Source: Cognatilysobacter lacus
GTDB lineage: Bacteria > Pseudomonadota > Gammaproteobacteria > Xanthomonadales > Xanthomonadaceae
Direction of reading: 5' to 3'
DNA length: 40,000 nucleotides
Assembly: GCF_008274655.1 (NCBI RefSeq)
Contig: NZ_VTRV01000004.1
Location: 1 to 40,000 of the forward strand
The notes beneath the pieces were generated by a model. That model saw nothing but the letters and a program-made list of their open reading frames with translations, did no database searches and had not been told where the DNA came from. The position numbers and the translations under genes were made by a program. Positions 15,207-24,723 of this stretch are shown here, in pieces (within the stretch, counting starts at the first letter, position 1; each line of letters begins with the position of its first letter).

Positions 15207-17180
15207 TCAGAGGTTGGACTCGTTCACCTGGACCTTGTAGCTGCGGCGCAGGGCGCGCACGGTCGCGTCGAAGTCGACGACCCCATGCAACTGTGCGATC
15301 TGCCGTGCGATCTGCGCCGCGTCGCCGCCCACGTCGGCCACGTTGCCCGGCTTGACCGCGTCGACGACGAACACGATGGCGCGGCCATCCGGCAGGACCT
15401 TTGATCCGACAGCGGCCTTGCCCCTTGGCGCGTAGGCGGCGAAGAACGCATCGGATACGCCCGGCGCCAGGACCTCGGCGCCACGAGGCACACCGAGCAA
15501 TGGCTTCGGCGGCGGCAGCCCCTGGCTCGCTGCGACCTGCGCGAGCGGCTGCCCGGCCTTTACCTGGGCGGCGATCGCCTCGGCACGCGTCCGTGAGGCC
15601 TTCAGCAGCCGATCGGCGTGGATCGCCGCCACGACCCGGTCGCGCACCTCAGGCAGGGCGAGCTGGCGCGCAGCTGTGTGCCCGGTCACGCGCAACAGCA
15701 CCGTATGGTCTTTGCCGATGTCGATGGGGTCGGACACCATGCCCTGGCCAATGGCCGTCTCGGAGAATGCGGTCCGCTGGACGAGCGGGTGCGCGAGCGC
15801 GCCGCTCCCCTGTCCGCGCGCCAGAGGCCCTGCGGTCAGCAGCGGCACGCCGACCTGACGGGCGGCGGGGCCAAGCGTCGACGGGTTCTTCAGCACCGCG
15901 TCGACGATCTTCGAGGTGACCTCATTGAACTGCTTCTCGCGCGCGCTGTCCGCGAGCTCCTTCTCCAGCGCCGGTCGCGCCTGCTCGAAGGCCTCCTGTC
16001 GGCCCGCCTGCACCTGACGCAGGGTGATCACGTGCCAGCCGAACTCGGTCCGTACCGGATCGCTCACCTGCCCCGGCTGCATCGCGAAGAGCGTCTTCTC
16101 GAACGCCGGCGCAAGCGCCCCACGCGCCACGAAGCCGAGATCGCCGCCGGCAGCCTTGGAGCCCGTGTCGTCGCTGTTGGCACGTGCAAGCGCGGCAAAG
16201 TCCGCGCCCGGCACGCGGGCCTGCGCTGCCAGGCGTGTCGCCTTGTCGTGCGCGGCCTTGTCGATCGAGGCACTCGCTCCTGCCGGCACGCTGATCAGGA
16301 TGTGCGAGGCCTGGCGCTGCTCAGGCGCGACGAAACGGGTCTTTTCCTGCTCGTAGCGCTCGCGCAGTGCGGCCTCGTCGATCGGAGCCGCCGCCGGGAG
16401 CGTCGAGGCGTCGATGTCGACGTACTCGAGTGCCACCGTCTCCGGCGCGCGATAGGCGGCGCTGTGGCCGCGATACCACGACTCGATCTCGGTCGGCGAC
16501 ACGGGCGCGGTATCGGCCGGCAGCGCGGGCAGCTCGACCATCGAGAGGTCGCGACGCTCGCCGAGCAGCGCGACGAGACGGTCAGTCGATGTCGGGGTCG
16601 CGAATGCGCTGGCGCCGACGGTGGTGCGAAGCATGGATTGCGCCAGGCCGTCGCGGACCAGCTGTTCGAACTGCCGCTCCGTCCGCGGCGGGTTCAAGGT
16701 GCGCAGCGCGAGGCGGTACTGCTGCAGGTCGAACTTGCCGTTGCTCTGGAAAGCGGGGATCGCAGCGATTTCGCCCTGCACCATCGCGTCGCTGACGGCG
16801 ATGCCCTGCCGCTGTGCCCACAGGCCCTGTACGCGTTCGTCGATCAGGCCGTCCAGCACCTTGCGCTTGCTTGCGGCGCTCTCGAAGTCGCGGGCGTCGA
16901 ACTGCGCACCCTGTTGCTGGCGCGCAGCCTGCCGCTCCTGCTCGAAGCGCTCGCGAAAGTCGCGCTGGCTGACGTCCTGGCGCTCCCAGAGCATCGATAC
17001 CGGCCATGCGGCGGGCGCGGACGCCCACCATGACGGCGGCGCGCTGATCGACGCGACCGGCATCTCGCGCGAACGCTGGAAATAGTCCTGGACGCCGACG
17101 AAGGCGAACGGCACCACGAGCAGGCCGAGCACCACGGTGGCGACCCAGCCGGAAGTCTTGTCGCGTAGGTTCTGCAGCAT
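15207..17180 (-). CDS. ppiD: Periplasmic chaperone / peptidyl-prolyl isomerase PpiD
   Basis: A 657-residue inner-membrane-anchored periplasmic folding factor that helps newly exported proteins near the Sec translocon. One N-terminal membrane helix is visible (about 14-33, VATVVLGLLVVPFAFVGV), preceded by the typical MLQNLRDKTSGW. A SurA-N-like region follows (about 70-230), then a parvulin PPIC domain (about 285-385: QASHILISVPAG, GGDLGFVARGAL, FGWHVITL), then a second SurA-like C-terminal region. PpiD parvulin domains are often inactive as isomerases; I cannot judge this one. The ATG at 17180 is chosen because it precedes the conserved LQNLRDK segment. It is downstream of hupB, in the order found in E. 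coli, but with three tRNA genes between. Confidence 0.94.
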   Translation of the reverse strand: MLQNLRDKTSGWVATVVLGLLVVPFAFVGVQDYFQRSREMPVASISAPPSWWASAPAAWPVSMLWERQDVSQRDFRERFEQERQAARQQQGAQFDARDFESAASKRKVLDGLIDERVQGLWAQRQGIAVSDAMVQGEIAAIPAFQSNGKFDLQQYRLALRTLNPPRTERQFEQLVRDGLAQSMLRTTVGASAFATPTSTDRLVALLGERRDLSMVELPALPADTAPVSPTEIESWYRGHSAAYRAPETVALEYVDIDASTLPAAAPIDEAALRERYEQEKTRFVAPEQRQASHILISVPAGASASIDKAAHDKATRLAAQARVPGADFAALARANSDDTGSKAAGGDLGFVARGALAPAFEKTLFAMQPGQVSDPVRTEFGWHVITLRQVQAGRQEAFEQARPALEKELADSAREKQFNEVTSKIVDAVLKNPSTLGPAARQVGVPLLTAGPLARGQGSGALAHPLVQRTAFSETAIGQGMVSDPIDIGKDHTVLLRVTGHTAARQLALPEVRDRVVAAIHADRLLKASRTRAEAIAAQVKAGQPLAQVAASQGLPPPKPLLGVPRGAEVLAPGVSDAFFAAYAPRGKAAVGSKVLPDGRAIVFVVDAVKPGNVADVGGDAAQIARQIAQLHGVVDFDATVRALRRSYKVQVNESNL

Positions 17181-17269
17181 TGCGGCACGGCGTTGGGCGA
17201 AGCCCGACAGTGTAGCCGCTTGCACGGGTCGTGGACGCGCTGCGCCGGCGCGCGGATGTCGCCCAAAAG

Positions 17270-17291
17270 AAAAGCGCCTTTCGGCGCTTTT
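17270..17291 (-). terminator. Terminator after tRNA-Asp copy 1
   Basis: A 9-bp stem AAAAGCGCC / GGCGCTTTT with loop TTTC, starting 6 bases after the tRNA 3' end on the minus strand. The read-out strand ends in a TTTTCTTTTG run. Confidence 0.88.
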
Positions 17292-17297
17292 CGAAGA

Positions 17298-17374
17298 TGG
17301 CGGAGCGGACGGGACTCGAACCCGCGACCTCCGGCGTGACAGGCCAGCATTCTAACCGACTGAACTACCGCTCC
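17298..17374 (-). tRNA. tRNA-Asp (anticodon GTC), copy 1
   Basis: The cloverleaf has acceptor GGAGCGG / CCGCTCC, discriminator G, encoded CCA and anticodon loop CTGTCAC giving GTC (reads GAC and GAU). It is identical to copy 2 except for one acceptor base pair (C5-G68 here). Confidence 0.97.
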
Positions 17375-17444
17375 ATTGTGCTGATGCGACAGCTTTCGCT
17401 GCCCGCTGCTTTCGCATTTCTGCCCGGTGTGCGCCCGGAAAACA

Positions 17445-17466
17445 AAGGCGCCGCGAACGGCGCCTT
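17445..17466 (-). terminator. Terminator between the two tRNA-Asp genes
   Basis: A 9-bp perfect stem AAGGCGCCG / CGGCGCCTT with a four-base loop, followed on the minus strand by TTTGTTTTCC. It starts 10 bases after tRNA-Asp copy 2. It may end part of the transcription before copy 1. Confidence 0.7.
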
Positions 17467-17476
17467 CGAAACAACA

Positions 17477-17553
17477 TGGCGGAGTGGACGGGACTCGAAC
17501 CCGCGACCTCCGGCGTGACAGGCCAGCATTCTAACCGACTGAACTACCACTCC
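17477..17553 (-). tRNA. tRNA-Asp (anticodon GTC), copy 2
   Basis: As copy 1 but with acceptor GGAGTGG / CCACTCC, so the pair at positions 5 and 68 is T-A instead of C-G. The anticodon is GTC and CCA is encoded. Confidence 0.97.
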
Positions 17554-17584
17554 GCGTCTGAAACTTCTTGTTGCCAGGATGCTG

Positions 17585-17659
17585 TGGTGGGTGCTGAGGG
17601 TTTCGAACCCCCGACCCTCTCCGTGTAAAGGAGACGCTCTACCGCTGAGCTAAGCACCC
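17585..17659 (-). tRNA. tRNA-Val (anticodon TAC)
   Basis: Acceptor GGGTGCT / AGCACCC, discriminator A, encoded CCA, anticodon loop TTTACAC giving TAC. It lies 39 bases after hupB with no room for a full promoter, so it is likely transcribed from within or upstream of hupB. Confidence 0.97.
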
Positions 17660-17660
17660 G

Positions 17661-17695
17661 GCTCGACCAGCACCAAACTGCGCTGGCAGACGAGC
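17661..17695 (-). other. Hairpin between hupB and tRNA-Val
   Basis: Two stacked inverted repeats, GCTCG/CGAGC outside and CCAGC/GCTGG inside, fill the spacer. There is no T run. It may be a processing site separating hupB mRNA from the tRNAs, or a weak terminator. Confidence 0.45.
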
Positions 17696-17698
17696 TAT

Positions 17699-17971
17699 TT
17701 AGTTTACAGCGTCCTTCAGGGCCTTGCCAGCCTTGAACGACGGATTCTTCGACGCGGCGATCTTGATCGTCTCGCCCGTCTTCGGGTTGCGGCCCTGGCG
17801 AGCCGCGCGGCTGCGCACCTCGAACGTGCCGAAGCCGACCAGCGTCACGGTCTCGCCCTTCTTGAGCGTCTTGGTGATCACGCTGACCATCGCGTCGACG
17901 GCGTTTGCGGCTTCCGTGCGCGACAGTTCGGCGGCATCGGCGATGGCCGCGACAAAATCGGCTTTGTTCAT
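17699..17971 (-). CDS. hupB: DNA-binding protein HU-beta
   Basis: A 90-residue HU-family nucleoid protein that bends and compacts DNA as a dimer. [21 protein letters not shown] is the N-terminal helical pair; [25 protein letters not shown] covers the saddle and the DNA-binding arm, with the conserved intercalating Pro in RNPKTGE. The length matches the family exactly. A GGAG ribosome site lies 8 bases before the ATG. It follows lon, as in E. coli, and has its own promoter at 18098-18127. Confidence 0.97.
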   Translation of the reverse strand: MNKADFVAAIADAAELSRTEAANAVDAMVSVITKTLKKGETVTLVGFGTFEVRSRAARQGRNPKTGETIKIAASKNPSFKAGKALKDAVN

Positions 17972-18097
17972 TCTTCTACTCCGTGGGCGGCGTTGCGCCG
18001 CAAATGTGCTGAGAACCGGACATACCCCTGACCGGCAGGATCCCCTGTTCGACTTTCCGCCCGGCACGTTGCTCGTGCGACGACGCGGACGGCGCTC

Positions 18098-18127
18098 GTT
18101 ATACCAGCGCCGTCGAGACAGGCGCAA
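18098..18127 (-). promoter_or_regulatory. Putative hupB promoter with extended -10
   Basis: On the minus strand TTGCGC (18122-18127) is followed by an 18-base spacer and TATAAC (18098-18103), preceded by TG one base away (extended -10). It implies a leader of roughly 120 bases before hupB. The -10 box lies in a stem-forming segment ACGGCGCT / AGCGCCGT. Confidence 0.6.
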
Positions 18128-18161
18128 GCCGGAAAGCCAGTAACGACGCGGCTTTCCGGCT
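18127..18161 (-). terminator. Candidate terminator of lon
   Basis: A perfect 12-bp inverted repeat AGCCGGAAAGCC / GGCTTTCCGGCT with an 11-base loop, starting 25 bases after the lon stop codon. It has no T run and touches the -35 box of the hupB promoter. Confidence 0.6.
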
Positions 18162-18186
18162 CGCTAGCACATCCAGCGACGCAGTA

Positions 18187-20616
18187 TCAGTGCGTCACTT
18201 CAACCGGTGTCGTGCCCACGGGGACCTCGTGCACGGGCATTTCTTCCGGCACCGGAATCGGCGCCGCCGACGGCGTAAACGGGCGCTCCAGCGCGACACC
18301 GAGGACCTCGTCGATCCACTTCACCGGGATGATGTCGAGGCCCTTGGTCACCGACCTGGGCATGTCGACGAGATCCTTCCTGTTCTCGTCCGGGATGATC
18401 ACCGTCTTGATCCCGCCACGCAGCGCCGCCAGCAGCTTTTCGCGCAGCCCACCGATGGGAAGCACGCGTCCGCGCAGGGTGATCTCGCCGGTCATCGCCA
18501 CGTCCGCCTTGATCGGATTGCGCGTCAGCAACGACACCAGCGCGGTGACCATCGCGATGCCCGCGGACGGTCCGTCCTTCGGCACCGCGCCCTCCGGCAC
18601 ATGAACGTGCAGGTCGTGCTTGGTCAGGAAGTCGATGTCGATCCCGAGGCTCTCGGCGCGGCCGCGCACCACAGACAGTGCCGCCGATGCCGACTCCTTC
18701 ATGACGTCGCCCAGCTGGCCCGTGAGCAGCATGGCGCCCTTGCCCGGCGCCAGCGCGGCCTCGATCTGCATGAGATCGCCGCCGACCTGCGTCCACGCCA
18801 GACCCGTCACCAGGCCCACTTCGTTCTGCTCCTCGGCGCGACCGAAGTCGTACTGCTGCACGCCGAGGTACTTCTCGAGGTTCTTCGGATTGACCAGCAC
18901 GGCGGTCTTGCGCACCTTCGGCCCGGCGAGTGCGAGTTCCTTCACCACCTTGCGGCAGATCTTCGCGATCTGGCGCTCGAGGTTGCGCACGCCGGACTCG
19001 CGCGTGTAGTAGCGGATTGTGTCGCGCAACGCGTCGTCGGTGATGCGGATCTCTTCCTCGCGCAGGCCGTTGGCCTTGATCTGCTTGGCGAGCAGGTAGC
19101 GCTCGGCGATGCTGAGTTTTTCCTCTTCCGTGTAACCGGGAATGCGGATGACTTCCATGCGGTCCAGCAGGGGGCCCGGGATGTTCAGCGAGTTTGACGT
19201 CGCGACGAACATCACCTCGGAGAGATCCAGGTCCACCTCGAGGTAGTGGTCGTTGAACGCGCTGTTCTGTTCGGGATCAAGTACCTCCAGCAGCGCCGAT
19301 GACGGATCGCCGCGGAAGTCCATCGCCATCTTGTCGATCTCGTCGAGCACGAACAGGGGATTCCTGCTGCCGCACTTGTTGAGATTCTGCACGATGCGGC
19401 CCGGCATGGAACCCACGTACGTACGGCGATGCCCGCGGATCTCGGCTTCGTCGCGCACGCCGCCGAGCGACATGCGCACGAACTTGCGGTTGGTCGCCTT
19501 CGCGATCGACTGCCCCAGCGATGTCTTGCCCACGCCCGGCGGTCCGACGAGGCACAGGATCGGCCCGCGCATCTTCTGCACGCGCGTCTGCACCGCGAGA
19601 TATTCCAGGATGCGTTCCTTGACCTTCTCGAGGCCGAAGTGGTCGGCGTCGAGCACTTCCTGGGCGACTTTCAGGTCCTTGCGGACCTTCGTCTTCTTCT
19701 TCCACGGCACGCCCAGCAGCCAGTCGAGGTAGTTGCGCACGACAGCGCTCTCGGCCGACATCGGCGACATCTGCTTGAGCTTGTTGAGCTCCGACTTCGC
19801 CTTTGCCTCGACCTCCTTCGGCATGCCGGCTTCGGCGATCTTGCGCGTCAGCTCCTCGATGTCGTTCGGCGCATCGTCGATGTCCCCCAGTTCCTTCTGG
19901 ATCGCCTTCATCTGCTCGTTGAGGTAGTACTCGCGCTGGCTCTTCTCCATCTGCGACTTCACGCGGCCGCGGATGCGCTTCTCGAGCTGCTGCACGTCGA
20001 TCTCGCCGTCGACGAAACCGATCAGCATCTCGAGGCGTTCGCCCACGCCGCTGGCCTCGAGCAGGCGCTGCTTCTCGGAGATGCGCACCGAGAGATGCGC
20101 GGCGACGGTGTCTGCAAGGCGGCCGGGGTCGTCGATGCCCTGCAGCGTCTGCATGAGCTCGGGCGGCAGCTTGCGATTGGACTTGACGTATTGCTCGAAC
20201 AGGCCGAGCAACGTTCGCGTGACGGCTTCGAGTTCGCGCTCTTCGCGATCAGGTTCCACATCGATCGGGCGGGCGCGACCGACGAGTGCGCCGTTTCGTT
20301 CGACGACCTTGTCCACCTTCGCGCGCGACACGCCCTCCACCAGCACCTTGATCGTGCCGTCCGGCAGTTTGAGCAGCTGCAGGACGTGCGCGAGCGTGCC
20401 GACGGCGTAGAGGTCGCTGCCCGACGGGTCGTCCACATCCGCCGACTTCTGCGCGACCAGCAGTATCTGCTTGTCGGTTTCCATCGCATGGTCGAGCGCG
20501 CGAATCGACTTCTCCCGGCCGACGAACAGCGGGATGACCATGTGCGGAAAGACCACGACGTCACGCAGCGGCAGGACCGCAAGGTCCTGGAACTCGCGGG
20601 CGGTGGATTCGGTCAT
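18187..20616 (-). CDS. lon: ATP-dependent protease Lon (La)
   Basis: An 809-residue cytoplasmic AAA+ protease that degrades misfolded and short-lived regulatory proteins. Domains in order: the N-terminal substrate domain ([21 protein letters not shown]), the AAA+ module with Walker [13 protein letters not shown] and Walker [11 protein letters not shown], and the C-terminal protease domain with the Ser-Lys dyad Ser684 ([10 protein letters not shown]) and Lys727, 43 residues apart as in E. coli. The protein is about 25 residues longer than E. coli Lon, partly from a Pro/Val-rich C-terminal tail ([20 protein letters not shown]). A sequence matching the sigma-32 consensus lies about 80 bases upstream. 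It follows clpX, as in E. coli. Confidence 0.98.
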   Translation of the reverse strand: MTESTAREFQDLAVLPLRDVVVFPHMVIPLFVGREKSIRALDHAMETDKQILLVAQKSADVDDPSGSDLYAVGTLAHVLQLLKLPDGTIKVLVEGVSRAKVDKVVERNGALVGRARPIDVEPDREERELEAVTRTLLGLFEQYVKSNRKLPPELMQTLQGIDDPGRLADTVAAHLSVRISEKQRLLEASGVGERLEMLIGFVDGEIDVQQLEKRIRGRVKSQMEKSQREYYLNEQMKAIQKELGDIDDAPNDIEELTRKIAEAGMPKEVEAKAKSELNKLKQMSPMSAESAVVRNYLDWLLGVPWKKKTKVRKDLKVAQEVLDADHFGLEKVKERILEYLAVQTRVQKMRGPILCLVGPPGVGKTSLGQSIAKATNRKFVRMSLGGVRDEAEIRGHRRTYVGSMPGRIVQNLNKCGSRNPLFVLDEIDKMAMDFRGDPSSALLEVLDPEQNSAFNDHYLEVDLDLSEVMFVATSNSLNIPGPLLDRMEVIRIPGYTEEEKLSIAERYLLAKQIKANGLREEEIRITDDALRDTIRYYTRESGVRNLERQIAKICRKVVKELALAGPKVRKTAVLVNPKNLEKYLGVQQYDFGRAEEQNEVGLVTGLAWTQVGGDLMQIEAALAPGKGAMLLTGQLGDVMKESASAALSVVRGRAESLGIDIDFLTKHDLHVHVPEGAVPKDGPSAGIAMVTALVSLLTRNPIKADVAMTGEITLRGRVLPIGGLREKLLAALRGGIKTVIIPDENRKDLVDMPRSVTKGLDIIPVKWIDEVLGVALERPFTPSAAPIPVPEEMPVHEVPVGTTPVEVTH

Positions 20617-20695
20617 TTAGCTACTCCCGGGTGCATGGCTCGGGCCAGCATGCGGCCGGCGCCGAAAAAAGGGCGTGGAGACTCGCCCGGACCCT

Positions 20696-20724
20696 TAATG
20701 GGGTTCGCGGAAAATGGTTGCAAG
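20696..20724 (-). promoter_or_regulatory. Putative sigma-32 (heat-shock) promoter of lon
   Basis: On the minus strand CTTGCAA (20718-20724) and CCCCATTA (20696-20703) are separated by 14 bases. This matches the RpoH consensus (CTTGAAA, 11-15 bases, CCCCATnT) with one change in each box. Transcription would start near 20689, about 70 bases before the lon ATG. Confidence 0.8.
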
Positions 20725-20877
20725 CGCCATACCAGCGGCGCGGCGGCGTCAGCTCGCCCGGTCCGTCGCGTCCGGCGCGCAAGCGGCCGTAGGCACAGCA
20801 CGGCCGTAACGCAACCGACGGCGCGGCGGCACAGCGGCCGCGGCGGCGCAGCGCGACGAACCCGGCCTGAAACGACA

Positions 20878-20899
20878 ACGGGCGGCCTGGGCCGCCCGT
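20878..20899 (-). terminator. Candidate terminator of clpX
   Basis: A 10-bp perfect inverted repeat ACGGGCGGCC / GGCCGCCCGT, starting 21 bases after the clpX stop on the minus strand and followed by TTGTCGTTTC. The T run is interrupted. Confidence 0.65.
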
Positions 20900-20920
20900 C
20901 AGAACTGTCAACACCGGCCG

Positions 20921-22210
20921 TCACTCGCCGGAAGCGGCCTTCGCCTGAGGCGCCGGCGGGTTCTGGTAGATCAGGTACGGCTCGGCCTTGTGCTCGATCA
21001 CCGTCTCGTCGACGACGACCTTGCTGACGTTTTCCAGCGACGGCAGGTCATACATCGTGTCGAGCAGCACGGATTCCACGATCGTGCGCAACCCGCGCGC
21101 GCCGGTCTTGCGCTTGAGGGCCTTCTTGGCGATGGCCACGAGCGCGTCGGGCCGGAACTCCAGCTCGACGTCCTCCATCTCGAACAGCTTCTTGAACTGC
21201 TTGGTGATGGCGTTCTTGGGCTCGGTGAGAATGCGCACCAGCGCCGGCTCGTCGAGCTCCTCAAGCGTCGCGATCACCGGCAGGCGACCGACGAACTCGG
21301 GGATCAGGCCGAACTTGATCAGGTCCTCGGGCTCGACTTCCGCCAGCACCTTGCCGATCTCGGCCTTGCGCTCGGAGCTCTTCACCTTCGCGCCGAAACC
21401 GATGCCGCTGGTGTCGGTGCTGCGCTGCTGGATGATCTTGTCCAGACCCGCGAACGCGCCGCCCACGATGAAGAGGATGTTGCGCGTGTCGACCTGCAGG
21501 AACTCCTGCTGCGGATGCTTGCGCCCCCCCTGCGGCGGCACGCTGGCAACCGTGCCTTCGATGAGCTTGAGCAGCGCCTGCTGCACGCCTTCACCGGACA
21601 CGTCGCGCGTGATCGACGGGTTGTCCGACTTGCGCGAGATCTTGTCGATCTCGTCGATGTAGACGATGCCCTGCTGCGCTTTCTCGACGTCGTAGTCGCA
21701 CTTCTGCAGCAGCTTCTGGATGATGTTCTCGACGTCCTCGCCGACGTAACCGGCTTCGGTCAGCGTCGTGGCGTCGGCCATCGTGAAAGGCACGTTCAGA
21801 AGCCGCGCCAGCGTTTCGGCCAGCAGCGTCTTGCCCGAGCCCGTCGGGCCTACCAGCAGGATGTTCGACTTCGCCAGCTCGACCTCGTCGTTGCGCTGGC
21901 GGCTCTCGATGCGCTTGTAGTGGTTGTACACCGCCACGGCGAGCGTGCGCTTGGCGCGCGACTGCCCGATCACGTACTGGTCGAGAACCTCGAGGATCTC
22001 CTTCGGCTTCGGAAGATGGCTGCGCGTGGACTGCGCCTTCTCCTGGAGCTCCTCGCGAATGATGTCGTTGCAGAGTTCGACGCATTCATCGCAGATGAAC
22101 ACGCTCGGGCCGGCGATGAGCTTGCGCACCTCATGCTGGCTCTTCCCGCAGAACGAGCAGTAGAGGATCTTGCTGCTTTCGCCCGTGCGGCCCTGTCGGT
22201 CGTCGCTCAT
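20921..22210 (-). CDS. clpX: ATP-dependent Clp protease ATP-binding subunit ClpX
   Basis: A 429-residue AAA+ unfoldase that recognises tagged proteins, unfolds them and feeds them to ClpP. The N-terminal zinc-binding domain has Cys18, Cys21, Cys40 and Cys43. Walker A is GPTGSGKT (121-128), Walker B is VYIDEIDKI, the pore loop is GYVGEDV, and the ClpP-docking loop is IGFGAKV. The ATG at 22210 ([10 protein letters not shown]) is where the family begins; the frame extends upstream without homology. It starts 149 bases after clpP, with an inverted repeat in that spacer, so it may have its own regulated promoter. Confidence 0.98.
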   Translation of the reverse strand: MSDDRQGRTGESSKILYCSFCGKSQHEVRKLIAGPSVFICDECVELCNDIIREELQEKAQSTRSHLPKPKEILEVLDQYVIGQSRAKRTLAVAVYNHYKRIESRQRNDEVELAKSNILLVGPTGSGKTLLAETLARLLNVPFTMADATTLTEAGYVGEDVENIIQKLLQKCDYDVEKAQQGIVYIDEIDKISRKSDNPSITRDVSGEGVQQALLKLIEGTVASVPPQGGRKHPQQEFLQVDTRNILFIVGGAFAGLDKIIQQRSTDTSGIGFGAKVKSSERKAEIGKVLAEVEPEDLIKFGLIPEFVGRLPVIATLEELDEPALVRILTEPKNAITKQFKKLFEMEDVELEFRPDALVAIAKKALKRKTGARGLRTIVESVLLDTMYDLPSLENVSKVVVDETVIEHKAEPYLIYQNPPAPQAKAASGE

Positions 22211-22234
22211 GTTCTGCCCGGCTAATACTGGTTT

Positions 22235-22256
22235 AGCAGTGTGGAACCACACCGCT
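22235..22256 (-). promoter_or_regulatory. Inverted repeat in the clpX leader
   Basis: AGCAGTGTGG-AA-CCACACCGCT, an 11-bp inverted repeat with one mismatched pair, 24 bases before the clpX ATG. It could be an operator or an RNA stem near the ribosome site. On the minus strand an extended -10-like TGCTATCCT lies about 20 bases upstream of it. Confidence 0.5.
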
Positions 22257-22359
22257 GAATGGCGGCCCGAGGATAGCACAGCGACCCGAGGCCCTCGCGG
22301 GCCCGGGACGCCGTCATTTCCGGGTCGGTGGAACCGCCCTCGAAGGCGGGGACGCTTGC

Positions 22360-22986
22360 TCAGGAAGCCTGGATGGAATCTTCCGGGCGACGCTCGAGCA
22401 CCTGGTCGACCAGGCCATATTCCTTGGAGGCCTGCGCGCTCTTGAAGTTGTCGCGTTCGGTATCCCGGGCGATTGTCTCGATCGGCTGGCCGGTGTGCTT
22501 GGCGAGGATCTCGTTCAGGCGCTGGCGCAGCGTGAGGATCTCGCGGGCGTGGATGTCGATGTCGGACGCCTGGCCCTGGAAGCCGCCGAGCGGCTGGTGA
22601 ATCATCACGCGCGCGTTCGGCAGCGCATAGCGCTTGCCTGCCGCGCCCGATGCCAGCAGCAGTGCACCCATCGACGCTGCCTGTCCAACGCAGATCGTGC
22701 TCACGTCCGGCTTGATGTATTGCATCGTGTCGTAGATCGCCATGCCTGCCGTAACCACGCCACCGGGCGAGTTGATGTACAGGTTGATGTCCTTCTCGGG
22801 GTTTTCAGCCTCGAGGAATAGCATCTGGGCCACGATCACGTTTGCGACGTGGTCGTCGATCGGACCCACCAGGAAGATCACCCGCTCCTTGAGGAGGCGC
22901 GAGTAGATGTCGTACGCGCGCTCGCCGCGGCTGGTCTGCTCGACCACCATCGGCACGAGATTTAGGGCGTGGGGGCGGTTGTCCAT
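22360..22986 (-). CDS. clpP: ATP-dependent Clp protease proteolytic subunit ClpP
   Basis: A 208-residue serine peptidase that forms the double-ring proteolytic chamber of ClpXP. The catalytic triad is Ser105 ([10 protein letters not shown]), His130 (MIHQPLGG) and Asp179 (ERDNF), each six positions before the E. coli precursor numbering. A short N-terminal stretch before [23 protein letters not shown] is probably removed by self-processing. It lies 72 bases after tig and before clpX, the order found in E. coli. Confidence 0.98.
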   Translation of the reverse strand: MDNRPHALNLVPMVVEQTSRGERAYDIYSRLLKERVIFLVGPIDDHVANVIVAQMLFLEAENPEKDINLYINSPGGVVTAGMAIYDTMQYIKPDVSTICVGQAASMGALLLASGAAGKRYALPNARVMIHQPLGGFQGQASDIDIHAREILTLRQRLNEILAKHTGQPIETIARDTERDNFKSAQASKEYGLVDQVLERRPEDSIQAS

Positions 22987-23015
22987 GGGTCGACGTATCT
23001 CGAAATTGGGTGTGC

Positions 23016-23045
23016 GGTCCAGCTAAGGGTGGGGCCGGCTGGACC
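23016..23045 (-). other. Hairpin in the tig-clpP spacer
   Basis: An 8-bp inverted repeat GGTCCAGC / GCTGGACC around a 14-base loop that is itself C-rich on the transcribed strand, 13 bases after the tig stop codon. It has no T run. It may weaken read-through or protect the tig mRNA end. Confidence 0.5.
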
Positions 23046-23058
23046 GTGGCACAAGGCC

Positions 23059-24357
23059 TTACTGACGGATCGCCTCGGCGAAGGTCAGCGGCTGTTCCGT
23101 GTGCTGGGCGCGCTCGGCGATCCAGTCGATGACCTGTTCTTCCATCACGCGCGTCTGCAGGCCCTGCATCAGGTTCGCATCGTTGCGGTAGAGCTCGATG
23201 ACCTGCTGCGGCTCTTCGTACGTGGACGCGATCAGGCGCATCGTCTCGTTCACGCGGCGCGGGTCGAGCTTCAGCTCGTTTCGACGTGCGAGTTCACCGA
23301 CCAGCAGCCCGACCAGCACGCGCTTGCGCGCCGGCTCCATGAACTGCTCGAGCGCGTCCTCGGGCAGGTCGCCCTGATGACCCTGGCGGCGCGCGTTCTC
23401 GAGCGCCTGCGCAGCGATGGAGCGAGCCTCGTTTTCGACCAGGCGCGGCGGCAGCTCGACGCTCTCATACGCAGCAATCAACTGCTCGCCGACTTCGCGA
23501 CGCAATCGGTTCATGAGCGCGCCCTTGAGCTCGCGCTCCAGGTTCGAACGGATCTCGGCGCGGAACTGTTCCGAATCGCCGCTCTTGACGCCGAAGCTGC
23601 GGATGAACTCGGCGTCGATCTCCGGCATTTCCGCCTCGGCGACGCGTCCGACCGTGATGTTGACCTGCACTGTCTTGCCCGCGAACTCGGGCACGCGCCA
23701 GTCGGCCGGGAAGTCGGCGTCGAACTGCTTGGTTTCACCAGCCTTCGTGCCGATCAGCTGCTGTTCGATCGTGTCGAACATCATCCCCGAACCGATGACG
23801 TCGGCGCCGTGCTCGACGCCCTCGGCCGGGACGCGCTGGCCATCGGCCATCGACCACGTCTCGAACTCGACCAGGTCGCCCGTCATGCCGCTGCGCTCGA
23901 CGGTTTTCCACGTGCGGCGCTGCATGCGCAGATTCTCGAGCATCGTGTCGATGTCGGCGTCCGTCACCTCGGCGGTGTGGCGCACGACAGAGAGCTTCGA
24001 CACATCGATGTCACCGAAATCCGGCACGACCTCGAAGTTGGCGACGAAGGCCACCTGCCCGTTAGCGCCATCGGCGGGCTCGATCCGCGGCGAGCCGGCG
24101 AGCTGCAGCGCGTTGTCGCGCACGGCATTGCGGAAGCTGTCGCCAAGCATCTGGTCGAGGATTTCGCTGCGGACCTGCTGGCCGTAGCGCTGCTCGATGA
24201 CCTTGGTCGGCACCTTGCCGGGGCGGAAGCCCTTGAGCTTCGCGCCGCGCGCGATCTCGCGCAGGCGGGCGGCGACAGCCGTGTCCAGCTGGTCGGCCGG
24301 AAGGCTCAGGGTCATGCGACGCTCGAGGTTGCCGACGGATTCGACCGAAACTTGCAT
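23059..24357 (-). CDS. tig: Trigger factor (ribosome-associated chaperone)
   Basis: A 432-residue chaperone that binds nascent chains at the ribosome exit. The N-terminal domain carries the ribosome-docking signature [11 protein letters not shown] (about 40-50). The central FKBP-type isomerase domain (about 155-245) includes [13 protein letters not shown] and [12 protein letters not shown]. The C-terminal helical cradle follows, ending in AEAIRQ. The ATG at 24357 is preceded by GGAG at a good distance. The 265 bases between tig and the upstream tRNA-Leu gene hold a small hairpin (24531-24546) but no gene; a tig promoter is expected there but I could not pick one with confidence. Confidence 0.97.
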   Translation of the reverse strand: MQVSVESVGNLERRMTLSLPADQLDTAVAARLREIARGAKLKGFRPGKVPTKVIEQRYGQQVRSEILDQMLGDSFRNAVRDNALQLAGSPRIEPADGANGQVAFVANFEVVPDFGDIDVSKLSVVRHTAEVTDADIDTMLENLRMQRRTWKTVERSGMTGDLVEFETWSMADGQRVPAEGVEHGADVIGSGMMFDTIEQQLIGTKAGETKQFDADFPADWRVPEFAGKTVQVNITVGRVAEAEMPEIDAEFIRSFGVKSGDSEQFRAEIRSNLERELKGALMNRLRREVGEQLIAAYESVELPPRLVENEARSIAAQALENARRQGHQGDLPEDALEQFMEPARKRVLVGLLVGELARRNELKLDPRRVNETMRLIASTYEEPQQVIELYRNDANLMQGLQTRVMEEQVIDWIAERAQHTEQPLTFAEAIRQ

Positions 24358-24622
24358 ATCCACTCCTGCGACCGCGGCTCTGGCCACGGCACGTATGTCA
24401 GACGGTTCGGGCGCCGGCCGGAAGGCCGACGACGCGTTGGGTAACGCGATAGTTTGGCGGATCGGGCCGGTGGGCGCCAGACGTGGGCGCTGCCTCGGCG
24501 ACGCGAGACACAGGAGGCTGCCCCGGGAGACCTGGCACGCGCCAGGCCGCCGTGCAGACGGAAGCGCGGGCGGTATGACGCCTTGGCGGCCAATCGGCGC
24601 GCGAACACCTCTACCTTCGATC

Positions 24623-24707
24623 TGGTGCGAAAGGCGGGACTCGAACCCGCACGCCTTGCGGCGCTGGAACCTAAATCCAGTGCGTCTACCAATTCCGCCA
24701 CTTTCGC
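24623..24707 (-). tRNA. tRNA-Leu (anticodon TAG)
   Basis: Class II tRNA with a variable arm, acceptor GCGAAAG / CTTTCGC-type pairing, discriminator A and encoded CCA. The anticodon loop TTTAGGT gives TAG, reading CUN-type leucine codons ending in A or G. Confidence 0.97.
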
Positions 24708-24723
24708 GATGTTCAACGCCACT

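Larger units (their letters stand above)
20617..20920. other. lon-clpX intergenic region
   Basis: 304 bases without a supportable gene. The region holds a hairpin after clpX and a heat-shock promoter for lon, both listed separately. A 103-codon open frame spans it, but its Arg/Pro/Ala-rich translation looks like noise from GC-rich DNA. The part at 20740-20870 is very GC-rich with no clear structure. Confidence 0.6.

Noticed and set aside
20613-20924. 103-codon minus-strand frame between clpX and lon
   Set aside because: It has Arg/Pro/Ala-rich noise, overlaps the lon heat-shock promoter and the clpX hairpin, and has no ribosome site.
23016-23045. Intrinsic terminator between tig and clpP
   Set aside because: The stem lacks a T run and has a 14-base loop, so it is listed only as a hairpin.
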